A stretch of 64,000 nt of DNA from Vespa crabro (lineage: Eukaryota > Arthropoda > Insecta > Hymenoptera > Vespidae), in assembly GCF_910589235.1 (NCBI RefSeq), contig NC_060961.1, forward strand, positions 1,706,001 through 1,770,000. The letters run 5' to 3'. Both the position numbers and the translations under genes were made by a program. Numbering within the stretch: position 1 is the stretch's first letter; the number at the start of each line of letters is the position of its first letter. Under the pieces are notes generated by a model. That model made no database searches. It was not told the DNA's origin and was given only the letters and a program-made list of their open reading frames with translations. Positions 13,277-26,200 of the stretch are shown here, one piece after another.

Positions 13277-14401
13277 ATGAATATGCCCGCCAAGGTCTCA
13301 AAGAAGGTCGTAGGCATGATCATACGAAGCCGAAAGTCCATCATGAAGGATGGAGTCATTACGGTACTGAAAATTTCATTGAATTACATTTTAACGCACA
13401 CAAGTGGTTAAAGTAATCTATGATCCCCCTATATTTTATATTTAATTGTCTTCTGGAATATTATGAAATCATAGGATGAGCACGAACAGTCTATGTAAAG
13501 GTCTATGTTTACTATTTTACGTACAGTTTATAATTATTATATAGAATATTTTCTCTTTTCAAATATGTTTAACAATCTTTGTTTTAACACAATAATATCA
13601 TACATTTGAAATTAATTTATTTTCAAAAGAAACAGTAAAACATGTTGTGATATTTATAAACACAACTTACTTATGAAGATTATATTTCCTTTGTTTATTT
13701 TATCTTTTTCTTTTATATAGTAACAAAGAAGTTGTTATTTTTCTATTGATTTCATTATATCACATTATATATGGAATATTTATTTCTTTTTTGATTGATC
13801 TTGTAATGGTATATAAATATTGTTAAGAACATTATCATATCTCTTCAAAAGATATATTCTTCTTTCATTTGTATGATATATTTCTACAGTACTGTTTTCT
13901 TTTAATTATAAGATAAGGATGGTACAGTAAAGAAAATTAGTAAACAAAGTTTATATAGTACATCATGCTTCTTTTCCAATCCTGTTAAAGCATCTGATCT
14001 TAAGGGTTTTAGTTCTTTTTTTTATTTCCCTTAAAGTTTTCATCTATAATATTATTTAAATAGATTGGTTTTTTTTTTTTTTTTTAGTTTAACTCTTTCT
14101 TTTTAATTTGTTTTATTTTTTAAAACTTAAGAGTGACATTCGTATTATTAGGAAAATTAGATAAACTAAATAATTAGTACAATATGGCAATGAAATTTTT
14201 TTCTAATCTATTGACATGAATTTCTTAAAAAAAAAATATATATATATATGTTACATAAAGTATAATCTCGTTAATTAATTAATAAATTAAACAATAATAT
14301 AATATATAATTGATATTATAATATCGTATAAAATAAAAATGTTAAAAGTGTGATGTAAAATGAGAGAAAAAGAGAATGGGAGAGAGAGAAAGAGAAAGAG
14401 A

Positions 14402-14449
<48 letters not shown>

Positions 14450-17400
14450 GTATCAAAGTTATAAAGATTAGTTAAGATGATATAAGAAAAAGAAAATATT
14501 ATGAATAGTTGTCGCCATTCGACATTATTAAATCGATCGTACTACGGCTTTCTGTATAATAAAGTTTCCGTGTATATTGATCGGTGACAACTAATCGCCA
14601 CGTACATACACGTACGCAGGTACAATTTTTAACGTGCATTTATCAAAAATATGACACAGAGAGATATAAACTTCTCCTGATTACTGAGAATAACTTTATT
14701 TTGGAAAGGGCAATGGTTCGGTACGTAATCGAAATGAGTGATTGAATACCATGAAGTGGTTATGATACTCCTGAAGTTATATCGAATCGAAACTATTACG
14801 ATGAATAGAGTATAGAATGTTACAAGAGTAGTAGAGTGGGGATCAGTGGGAGAGAGTTGCAATGCAGTGGTTTGTGTTCTCGCGGATATTTTCATATAAT
14901 CATAATCAAAATAAGGAAAATTTGTTAAATAGCAAGTTTAGAAAATTTCTTTTGAAATATGTGATCGTATGTAATTTAATGGAAATTGTATCGATTAATG
15001 TACGGGACTTTGAAAGACGTTAGGGAACGAAATGGAGTATGCCTCCACCCGACGTAAAAATTGGTCTTCGATATGCGTGTTACGATTTCTAAAGAGATAC
15101 GTCAATCGTTGAATATTTTTGATATTCTCGGAAATTCAATTTTCGTAAACGGACATCGTGTAATCCTATATCGGACATTAATTGTCGCGATTGCGGAACC
15201 GCATGACGTCACGCCTCGACCGTGAGTTCCGAAGTCAAGGCTGCAGAGGTTCACCTGTCAAAAGATATCGGAACATTAAGATATTTCATGCCAATTCGGA
15301 AATTTGCCCTCAATTTTGAAATATTCACCGATGTATCGTATTATCGAATTATATCGTGTCCTAAGCTTAAACGATACAAATTGCGAAAAAAGTTTGTAAA
15401 AGGGGATACTACGCAGGATAATTATTGGCAGGCTTTAAAAAAATTTTTATCAGCAAGCTATGTACTATTGTATAAGAAGGATCTCTGGTATTTATATGAA
15501 AGTTTATTCCTTATTGAGTGTGATTATAATATACGAAAAAGCAGGAAATATTATAAAAATGTGCATGAGCAGATGATTTATCGTTCCAATTTGAGGGATC
15601 ATAAAAAAAAATTCAAAATTATAAGAATAAAATTTCACAAAGATAAAGATAAATGAGTTGAAATGTGCGTTGCACTGCCGATCAAGTAATTTTTGATGCT
15701 TCTTAAGCGGTCACAGAAATAAATTCTGGCATTCATAGATAAGTGAAAAAGCTAAAGATAGCCATCCTTTTAGATATATCCTTTTGCTTCATTTCTGGAA
15801 AGAATTAGCGTTCTTCGTGGCACTGATGTGAAGTGATGTTCCTTTTTAAAGGTTGTACAAAAAACTTGCAAAGAATACTCATTTGCACTTATAATGCTTG
15901 TGATATATATTAAGGAATAAGTTAACTCCATAAATAATGAAATTTACTTCTTAAATGTAATATAATTACTTAAGATACAAAATAAATTAGCACAAAGAAC
16001 ATGGTGCTTGACTTAATCAGTTATATAAAATAAACGTAAGAAAGGAAAGATAAACTTTATATGATCTGAATATTTGGTCAAAGAAGACTGTGAAAATTGA
16101 TCACACAAATTGCTTAAGAAAAGTGCGTGCACATATATAAATGTACTTATAAATAAATATATCCGATGTGGTATTATTATTCGGTGTAATTTATATTCAA
16201 AGATAATGCAATAAAATTATATTCATAACATGATCTTAACAAATAAAAGTGTGATTAAACAAAAGTATGAGAAAAAATATATAGACAAAGATACATTTTT
16301 AAGATTTTAGTCTACAAAAGGTTGAGCGCGTAATTTTTTCAAGATAAGTCAAAGATTTATGAGATGCAAACAAATATTTGTATTATATGGATTTCCACGA
16401 AAGATAAAATGATCAAGTAAATAATTAAGTATGAGAAAAAATACGTATAGTAATAATTCTTAGGGGTCATGCCCCCTGGGGCAAAAGGGGGAGCAGAGGG
16501 CTTGGGCCCTTCCTGTTCTGATATTCACAATAGTCAAGAACATGCTATTGCAAAATTTACACCTCCTCTTACATTTGCCCAGCAATGCTACAGGCACCTT
16601 AAGGTTTCATTTTACAATTTATAATTCCATTATTTCTAATTCTATAGCTGATAATAAATTATTGCTATTTAATAATATTGTATATTCTTTTATTTCACAG
16701 AGTTCTGGAGTAGGAGAGGCAAGCGTATATCATGCATTGGTTGTAATATTTTTGGAATTTTTTGCATGGGGTTTATTAACCATGCCTATCATTTCTGTAT
16801 TAAATGAAACATTTCCGGATCATACGTTCCTCATGAATGGTTTAATAATGGGCATCAAAGGGATTTTATCTTTCCTTTCGGCACCATTAATTGGTGCATT
16901 ATCAGATGTGTGGGGTCGAAAATTTTTCTTACTTATCACAGTGGCCTTCACCTGTGCACCAATTCCACTAATGAGCATAAACACATGGTGGTTTTTTGCT
17001 ATGATTTCAATAAGCGGTGTTTTTGCTTGTACTTTTTCTGTAGTATTCGCATATGTTGCCGATGTTACAGAAGAAAATCAAAGATCATTGGCATATGGTT
17101 TAGTAAGTACTATTTTTTTTTTTATATCACATTGTTTTAAAAGCCAAGAATATCTTTTTAACTACATCTTTATAAATTAATTTAATCGTTTTAGGTTTCT
17201 GCAACTTTTGCTGCTAGTATGGTAATTAGCCCAGCTTTAGGAGCTTATACCATGACAAAATATGGAGAAAATTTGGCAGTTGCATTAGCAACAGCAATTG
17301 CAGTCTTAGATGTTTTTTTCATATTAGTAGCTGTACCTGAAAGTTTACCTGAAAAAGCAAGACCACCAGCACCCATATCTTGGGAGCAAGCTGATCCTTT

Positions 17401-18963
17401 TGCAGCCCTAGGAAAGGTAATAAATGTCTAAGAAACTTGGCAGTATATTAGAATTTCTATTATTAGAAATTTCTATTATTATTTTTAGTATTATGTCACA
17501 TTTATAATTATCATTATTAATCATTGTGTTCTTTTTTTATTATATCAGGTTGGAAAAGATCATACAATTTTGATGCTGTGCGTCACTGTGTTCCTGAGTT
17601 ATCTTCCTGAGGCAGGTCAATATAGCTGTATTTTTGTCTACTTAAAATTGGCTATGGGATTTTCTGCTGCTATGGTGGCATGGTTTATTGCTGTGGTTGG
17701 AATATTAAGTGTGGGGGCTCAAATAATACTAGGACCTTTAATGAGAACCCTTGGTAGTAAACATACTATAATGTTGGGCCTTTTGTTTGAGATGTTACAA
17801 CTCATGTGGTATGGCTTCGGTTCACAAACATGGTAATGTCACTTTTATAGTTATTTTCGTAATTAATTACATTTCCTGGAACACATCATTACTTTATATG
17901 GATTAATTTTTAAAGGATTTACGGTTATAAATATAAATTTTTGTATAAATTGATTGCAATTTCAAGGATGATGTGGGCAGCAGGAGCTCTAGCATCTGTG
18001 TCAAGTATCACATATCCTGCAATTTCTGCATTTGTATCTATGCACTCGGATGCCGATAAGCAGGGTTTGGTACAAGGAATGGTGACTGGAATGCGTGGTC
18101 TCTGTAATGGTTTGGGACCTGCAATGTTTGGTGTAATATTCTATCTTTTTCATGTTGATCTCAATGATGATACACCCTCTCTCCCCTTAAAACCATCTCT
18201 TTTGGATGAGAATAACAGAACGGGAACTGCCACACAACACCTTGATATTATGCCCCAGGTACTTCTTGATAAGTTATAAAGTATTGATATATCACATTGC
18301 ATTAAGGTTATATATATCTAGTTAACATACAATAATTATGATACAATATTTATTGGAGACAAAATTAAAAAATATTTTTTTCAGCTTGTACCAGGTCCGC
18401 CATTTGTATTTGGCGCATTACTAGTGATTTGCGCATTGCTGGTTGCTGCATTCATCCCTGAAACTACCACAATGGCAACAGGAGCATTACATCATCCATC
18501 CACCTCCCGGAGGCCCTCCGGTAAATACGCATATCAGAAATGTACGTTACAGGTTGCCACATACACTAAAAAACAAATGTGTTTGGTGGTGGGTTTATTT
18601 GGAAGTCATTGCTTCAGGGTTTTTTACATTGAAAGTAATATATATTTGCTAATATTAATAACTGCAATAATATTTAATTAAGTATATATTTTTCATTGCT
18701 TAGAAATAATTACTTTTAAAATATGTAATATATATGACTGTACACACGCACGCGCGCGCGTTCATATTTATCGATGAAATATATCAATTACAGATAAAAA
18801 TGTTTCATTTTATATTCGAAAAGATTTATTTTAAATCAATAAAATATTTTTTACAGGTTTATCCTTGGACGTTCATTATGAGCCAGATAGGATGGGAAGT
18901 GGAAGAGGAAAGGTAGGACCACTATCACCACTAGTCGACAATTGCAACTCTGCTGCACTATAG
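13277..18963 (+). CDS. MFSD14: MFSD14 / HIAT1-type major facilitator transporter
   Basis: Seven exons join in frame: 13277-13363, 16701-17102, 17195-17416, 17549-17832, 17967-18258, 18385-18520 and 18857-18963, giving about 509 residues (human MFSD14A has 490). The first exon encodes a basic N-terminus ending in MKDGVIT, which lines up with the KDG segment of mammalian MFSD14. The next exon begins SSGVGEASVYHALVVIFLEF. Twelve hydrophobic segments are expected. The MFS loop signature GALSDVWGRK, the segment VPESLPEKARPPAPISWEQ and the block MRGLCNGLGPAMFGVIFYLF identify the family. Mammalian members are multi-pass membrane proteins of endomembranes or the cell surface; the substrate is unsettled. 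Intron 1 is 3.3 kb. The TAG stop is preceded by a short hydrophilic tail. Confidence 0.93.
14371..14444. repeat. (GA)n microsatellite
   Basis: An almost uninterrupted purine AG run lies in MFSD14 intron 1, with a few A or T interruptions. Confidence 0.95.
15222..15656 (+). other. Unrecognised 144-codon open frame inside MFSD14 intron 1
   Basis: The open frame starts at a GTG and has no in-frame ATG near its start, so it would need an upstream exon to be translated from ATG. The product would be very basic, rich in Lys and Tyr (for example YYKNVHEQMIYRSNLRDHKK), with no domain I can name. Its length is unusual for AT-rich intron sequence but not decisive. The GTG overlaps a GTGAGT donor-like site that follows an ATG at 15203, so this may instead be an alternative first exon with its donor. 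No function is proposed. Confidence 0.25.
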
Positions 18964-20932
18964 CTGCTGATAAATTCAAAGACAGTTATTGTTCATGGGC
19001 AAGATATGTATTCTCACAAAACGACGAAACATTAATCAGTGAAGTGGTCACCGGTGTAAAGTGCACCAACTTCAAAGAGATTGTAATAGATTTGTCTATA
19101 ATGTATTATACTATTTCTTTAAGTCATTAACTAAGCTTGATTTTAGGACTATCAATCAACTTAATGTTTAGGTTGTAATTTCCACAAGCAGTGCTTGTGT
19201 GACTAAGAAAGGGTTCTTCTTCAAAGCAGATACAGCCCTATTTGGAACAGAGTTTTGTTATATATATATATATAAAAAGAAAAAAAAAAAAAAGAAAAAA
19301 GAAAATGAAGAAAAAAAATCAAGTTGCTCTGTTCTTTTAACAATTCTTGAATTGAATTATATTATACTAGAAGTCAGCAATTTTGAGACAACAACCATTG
19401 ATCACTAGTTTGCGTAGCTTGCCAATAGCAATGCAGCACAAAATGGCAAGAAAAATGACAGTATTTTTAATAGACTTCTAAGTTGTGTCATATCCTTTAT
19501 TTGAGTACCCTTTTATTGATTTAATATCTAATACAAAAAGGAAAACATGCAAATTTAATTTTTATTAGCTAATCGCTATATGATAATACACTTTGCGGAT
19601 ATACATTACATTGTAATGTCTATGAGAACATCCATTAATCATGCAAAAACATTAGGATGAAAATGGTAAAAAGTTTCATTTCTTTCTTTCATGACACTCA
19701 CACATTCCTGATAATAAATATGCAGTATATTCATAATAGAAAGTCACTGCTTTATATTGTAGAAAACATTGAAACCTTGAATACTTTTACCCCATTAGAA
19801 ATTATATTTTTGAATACATAAACGTTTTCTCTTCTATTGTTGTCATAGCTACAATATTTAAAATGCGTAAATTTCACCAAAGTTAAGAGGTATGTTGTGT
19901 AATATTTTATTGTTTTATTATGAACATAGGTAATTCTATCATAGTGTTCATTATCAAGTAGGAGTAGTTGCGCACTTCTGTCTTTTTAATTAATTTATAC
20001 ACAATGATAACTTAATTTAAAGCATTTTACAGAATGTGTGAACTACTTTTTTTTCTGCACAAAATATCTATCATTTAGTGATTATAAATTGTCAGCATGA
20101 ATGAAAAGGCCTTAATGAATATAACACAATTTATATAAATTTTGTCATCCTAAGGCAACAAGAAAAATTAAAGAAATTCTGATAAAACATTATTGTGTAG
20201 CCCTATTTTTAATTAAAAACTTTTAATATGACCAAAGCGTTGATCATATATAAATTTAGTATTATATCATCAGCATTCAGGAATGTATTGGTAGAATACT
20301 TTATCTGTTTACTGTCTCAAATTGTGAATGGCTCTGTTAAATTCAAATATTTTGTGTTTCTTAAGATTTTCAATAACAAATTAAATCATTAGATGAAATT
20401 ATTTTTAGATAATTTATGATAATGAACATGAATTTTCAATTCATATCTGTATATATAAAATTTATCGAAGTTGTATTATTTCAAACAATATTTTACTTTA
20501 AGTACTTGGAATATAACACTTTCAATTGGTTGCATATATCATTCTTGCCTGGCTTGCATCAAATTGCTAATGCCATTATTAAAAAAAATAAACTAACAAT
20601 AAGAATAAAAAGAAAGACATTTGGTCTTTTAATGCCAAAGAACGAAAAATAAAAGAAAATTGTTTTGGAAACTATGGTGGATATAGATAAGAAAACAATA
20701 TATTTCTGCAGAAAATGTTGGATATGCCAGTAAGACATACACTTTTATATGATCTCAACTTTCTCCAAGAATTTTTCTGTTTTCTAATTTAATAATGTTC
20801 CATTTAATGATTGTTTCAGAGTTGAGTTAAAAAGTTTTGAAATTACTATTGACAAAGTAATGAAACAAATTGGAGTAATCTATTATTCAATTTCTTTTTC
20901 CTTATTTTCGTTATTTAGATAAAAATTAATTT

Positions 20933-20969
<37 letters not shown>

Positions 20970-21433
20970 AAAGCTTTTGCAAAATATAAAATTGTTCTAT
21001 ATTAATATTAAAATTGAGCAGCAGATTTCTTGGAGAATGCAAGTATAAATAGTACAGACACAAATGTACACTGTTGTTGTGTTAATTCCTAGAAATCCTT
21101 TAGTAACATGCTCTTATTCACTGGAGTACATATATACAATTGTATCATACAGCAAAACATCATGAGATGAATAGAAAGAATATAATGTTAAATATAAGTA
21201 GGTACTAATGTCATGGCTTGACTCTTTGCTGAGTTAAGTAATTGTATATGTACAATGTATGATGGGTGCGCTAATAAAAAAAAGTAAATATTTTTAAGAT
21301 AAAAGAAGGTATGCCTAAGAGAATAGCTCTTTTTTCATGGTTTTTCTTTTTTTTTTTTTTTTTTATTATTATTATTTTTTTTTTTTAATTATTTTCTCAT
21401 GTTTTACAGATTTGTAGAATATAGTTCCTCATA
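18964..21433. other. Convergent 3' region between MFSD14 and TBC1D7
   Basis: This stretch has no coding exon. It probably holds a long MFSD14 3' UTR; several AATAAA-like signals are present (for example near 19713 and 21276). It also contains an A-rich tract at 19274-19320, a (TA)n run at 20934-20967 and a long T tract at about 21343-21388 next to the TBC1D7 stop codon. Confidence 0.6.
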
Positions 21434-22845
21434 TTATGTACTCTGTGTTATATTCACTGTATTTTGTGAAATAGATGTTAGTGTAGAACCACTTTGCTGC
21501 CAAGATTCTATTGCTTTATTTACTATTAATTCAGACGTTTTTTCAGTTATCTAAAAAAAAAAAAATATATACATTAAATAATTATTAAACGATATTTATA
21601 AACTATAGTTGTATTTAATAATTAATTTACATTATTGATTGTATTCAACACACTATCTATAGTGTCAGTGCGCAATAGAAAACGCCTAAGAGTGGTTAAC
21701 ATAATCACAGCCACAAACACCAAAATTTTATATGCTCCTACAGTTATTTTGTCCCATATCCTATAATTAGAAAATCAATCATTGCATTGTTATAGTATAA
21801 TTATGATTACAGTTTATTATGTAACTTTATAATGTATATTGTAATCATTCTTCCAATTATTTGATTGATATTTTATTATAAATTATAATATATATACTTG
21901 GCTATTGATCCATTACATATTGTGCCTGCAAAACACGAGTAAAACCACATATCAAATGGAAGATTATGAAGAGCTTCAATTCTGGCCAGATGTTTAGATA
22001 ATTCTGGATCTTCTCTTTCTAATAATGTACATGTACATTCTTGTAATCTACCAACTTCTGCATGAAATTTTTGTACCTGATTCAAAAGTCCACATAGTAT
22101 CCAATATACATCTACTAATTTATCTTGTCCAGAATCCGTATCTATTATATGCCAGAGCGCCTCAGCCATTCTGCTCATTGCCCTAATACAAATGTAATCT
22201 GAATTGTACATTGCATTTGTACAATAGTTAGAATATGTTTAGCAAATTGCTTTTACGTATATTATATTTTTATATATATATATATATATATTATAATAAA
22301 TACCGCTAACCTATATAAAGATGATTCCAATTGAGTACTCATATCTATTTTTGTTCGTCTTGTTCGTAAAAGCCACATTGTAAGAAGCATTAAATGTGGT
22401 TTTGCATTGTATTCCATAAACTTTGTTACTTTGAGTGCTTTCTGTAAATCTTCAAATTCTGCTTTACGTTGTTTCATTATAAATTCATGGCTTTCTATAT
22501 AAACAGGTATAACGTCAAGTAATATTTTCCATATTAAATTTCTATACATAGCAGGGACAGTGAATCTTAAACAGAACTGTTTGAGTTTCATTTTATCAAA
22601 TGGATGTTCTTTTAACAATATCTCCAATGACTTTTTTTCTTCCACACTGCGAAATCCTACCTAAAATGTAGAAAGATACAATATTAGATTATATGTTTTA
22701 AGTGAAAGTTAATATTCAACAATTACAAAAGTGAGAAACTAAAATTATTTAATGACATATATTAAACAAAATAAATTAATTATGAAAGTTTATATTTGTT
22801 TACCTTCTCATAATAAGAGGATCGAAAATTTCGTTCATCTGTCAT
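21434..22845 (-). CDS. TBC1D7: TBC1 domain family member 7 (TSC complex subunit)
   Basis: Five exons join in frame: 22804-22845, 22311-22660, 21898-22182, 21631-21760 and 21434-21550, giving about 307 residues (human 293). The N-terminus MTDERNFRSSYYEK followed by VGFRSVEEKKSLEILLKEHP matches the family closely, as do the blocks LPFDMWFYSCFAG and IWDKITVGAYKILVFVAV. TBC1D7 binds TSC1 and stabilises the TSC1-TSC2 complex, which restrains Rheb and mTORC1. As in the family, no clear IxxDxxR arginine finger or YxQ glutamine finger is visible, which fits a structural role over an active Rab-GAP role. The start is the first ATG of exon 1, in good agreement with orthologues. The gene converges on MFSD14. 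Confidence 0.93.
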
Positions 22846-23244
22846 TTTGTTAATAATTAAAATTTTTTATAAAGTATTGTTAAAAAAACATTTCATTTAT
22901 GAAGTCTATAATAATCGTTGACCATTTACATATTTTAATTCACATATATTAAAAATCAGCCATACTTTTACATTCTTAATAAACTATACAAGTAATAATT
23001 AAACTAATTTATAACAAAGTAGTATTCAAGATTATAACCGTATAACATATGCTATCAGCTGATCGTGTTATACACGCTCACGAGCAAATATCAAACAGAA
23101 TCTATGATCAGCTATATACAATAGCCAATCGTATTTTGTTTTTAAACACATGTGATTGGTGGACAATACTCGAGAATACTTATTTGAATTTTTCACCAGA
23201 TGGCGACACTTCACTATAAATAATTCCGGTTACGGCCTTACAAA
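22846..23244. other. TBC1D7 upstream region
   Basis: This is the probable TBC1D7 promoter, between the start codon and the satellite. It is AT-rich with a short GC-richer stretch at about 23040-23130. It contains ACCAGATGGCGAC at about 23195, a second AGATGGCG element of the kind bound by fly CTCF, 50 bases before the satellite begins. No coding exon was seen. Confidence 0.4.
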
Positions 23245-26200
23245 TTAATTTTTAATTATTTAAACAATCTTTAATAAACAGCGGAATAGAATAGACTAAT
23301 ATTTAAACAATAGTTCATTTATATAAACAATAAAAATATGATAAGGCGCGTGGGACTTAGAATAATTTTAAATTAATATTTCGATACTTAAAATTTTCAT
23401 CTTGGAGTAGTTAGCCTTGCGAAATATAAACATAAACACACTTTTTCTTAACTTTGACAGTCTCAGAGTTAGTTCTCTCATGCACTCCAACGTGTACACA
23501 TCGAGACTCACATTTTCTATATGAGTAAAGTTATAAATTAATACTTTCGATAATTTTATAATTATATAAACAATCTTTAATGTACACGTAGTACAATAAA
23601 CTAATATTTAAACAATAGTATATTCCCTTAAACATTATAAAGATCGTAAAGAGCGAGAAAATTAATATAATTTTAATGTAAAATTTCAGCGCTTTAAATT
23701 TTAATCTCGAGATTGTTGGCCTTGCGTAATATAAACATACACAGTCTATTTATTAACTCTGACAATTATCGAGTTAGTTTTATTTTGCACTCCAAAGTGT
23801 GCACATCTAAACTCACTCTTTCTAAACGCGAAAACTTATAATAAAATATTTTCGATAACTTTTCAATTATTTTTACAATATTTAATGTACACATAATACA
23901 GCAGACTAATATTTAAACAATAGTACATTCATTTAAACATTAAAAAAACGGAAACGCGCGAAAAATTAAAGATAATATTAATATGAAATTCCAATATTTA
24001 AAAATTGTTGGCCTTATGTAATAGAAAACAAAAACGCATCTTTCCTTAACTATGACAATTAGTAAATTAGTACTCACTTGCATTTCGACGAGTGAACATC
24101 GCTTTCTCACATTCTAAAACCGAAAATTCATAAACTAATATACTCGATAATTTTATAATTATTTAAACATTATATAATATATGCAGAGTATACTAATAAT
24201 AATTACATAAAACAATAGTACCTTCGCTTAAACAATAAAAAGAAGTTAGCGAGCACATAAATATAAAATAATTTTAATATAGAATAAAAATACTTAAAAT
24301 TTGCACCTTGTGGTTGATGGTCTTGCGTAATATAAACATAAAGGCGCTTTCTCTTAACTTTGACAGCATCCGAGTTAGTTCTCTCTTGTACTAGGTCATG
24401 TGCACACCACGAGTCTCATTCTCTAAACGAGAAAACTAATAAATTAATACTTTCGCTAATTTTATAATAATTTAAACAATCTATCAAGTACGCAGGATAG
24501 ACTAAAGTGATAATTAAGAAATAAAGCATTTATTTAAACATTAAAAATAGTTAAACGCGCAGTGGACTTAAAATAATTTAAATATAAAGTTCCATTACTT
24601 TTAAATTTCAATTCGGGGCAGTCGGCCTAGCGTCATATAAACATAAACGCAATTTTCCGCGACATTAACAGTTCGCGAGTTAGTTTTCTCTTGCTCTTCG
24701 ACCTGTGCACATCGCGATTCTATCTTCTAAACGCCAAAGCTTATAAATTAACATTATCGATAATTATATAAACATTTAAACGACTTTCATTGCACGCGGG
24801 ATAGAATAGAGTAATATTTAAACAATAGTACATTTATTTAAACATTAAAAAGTCTGAATCGCGCGCGGGACTTAAAATAATTTTAATATAAACTTTTATC
24901 ACTTTAAAATTTTAATTTCGGAGTAGTTGTCTCGTGCAATATAAACATAAACGCACTTTTCCACGACTTTGACAGTTCGCGAGTTAGTTTTCTCTTGCTC
25001 TTCGACCTGTGCACATCGCGATTCTCTCTTCTAAACGCCAAAGCTTATAAATTAACATTAACGATAATTCTATAAACATTTAAACGACTTTCATTGCACG
25101 CGGGATAGAATAGAGTAATATTTAAACAATAGTACATTTATTTAAACATTAAAAAGTCTGAATCGCGCGCGGGACTTAAAATAATTTTAATATAAACTTT
25201 TATCACTTTAAAATTTTAATTTCGGAGTAGTTGTCTCGTGCAATATAAACATAAACGCACTTTTCCACGACTTTGACAGTTCGCGAGTTAGTTTTCTCTT
25301 GCTCTTCGACCTGTGCACATCGCGATTCTATCTTCTAAACGCCAAAGCTTATAAATTAACATTATCGATAATTATATAAACATTTAAACGACTTTCATTG
25401 CACGCGGGATAGAATAGAGTAATATTTAAACAATAGTACATTTATTTAAACATTAAAAAGTCTGAATCGCGCGCGGGACTTAAAATAATTTTAATATAAA
25501 CTTTTATCACTTTAAAATTTTAATTTCGGAGTAGTTGTCTCGTGCAATATAAACATAAACGCACTTTTCCACGACTTTGACAGTTCGCGAGTTAGTTTTC
25601 TCTTGCTCTTCGACCTGTGCACATCGCGATTCTCTCTTCTAAACGCCAAAGCTTATAAATTAACATTAACGATAATTCTATAAACATTTAAACGACTTTC
25701 ATTGCACGCGGGATAGAATAGAGTAATATTTAAACAATAGTACATTTATTTAAACATTAAAAAGTCTGAATCGCGCGCGGGACTTAAAATAATTTTAATA
25801 TAAACTTTTATCACTTTAAAATTTTAATTTCGGAGTAGTTGTCTCGTGCAATATAAACATAAACGCACTTTTCCACGACTTTGACAGTTCGCGAGTTAGT
25901 TTTCTCTTGCTCTTCGACCTGTGCACATCGCGATTCTATCTTCTAAACGCCAAAGCTTATAAATTAACATTATCGATAATTATATAAACATTTAAACGAC
26001 TTTCATTGCACGCGGGATAGAATAGAGTAATATTTAAACAATAGTACATTTATTTAAACATTAAAAAGTCTGAATCGCGCGCGGGACTTAAAATAATTTT
26101 AATATAAACTTTTATCACTTTAAAATTTTAATTTCGGAGTAGTTGTCTCGTGCAATATAAACATAAACGCACTTTTCCACGACTTTGACAGTTCGCGAGT

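Larger units (their letters stand above)
13364..16700 (+). other. First intron of MFSD14
   Basis: The intron is AT-rich. It holds a (GA)n tract at about 14371-14444, an unrecognised open frame at 15222-15656 just after a TGACGTCA palindrome, and a GC-rich islet at 16463-16515. No other exon that keeps the transporter frame was found. Confidence 0.7.
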
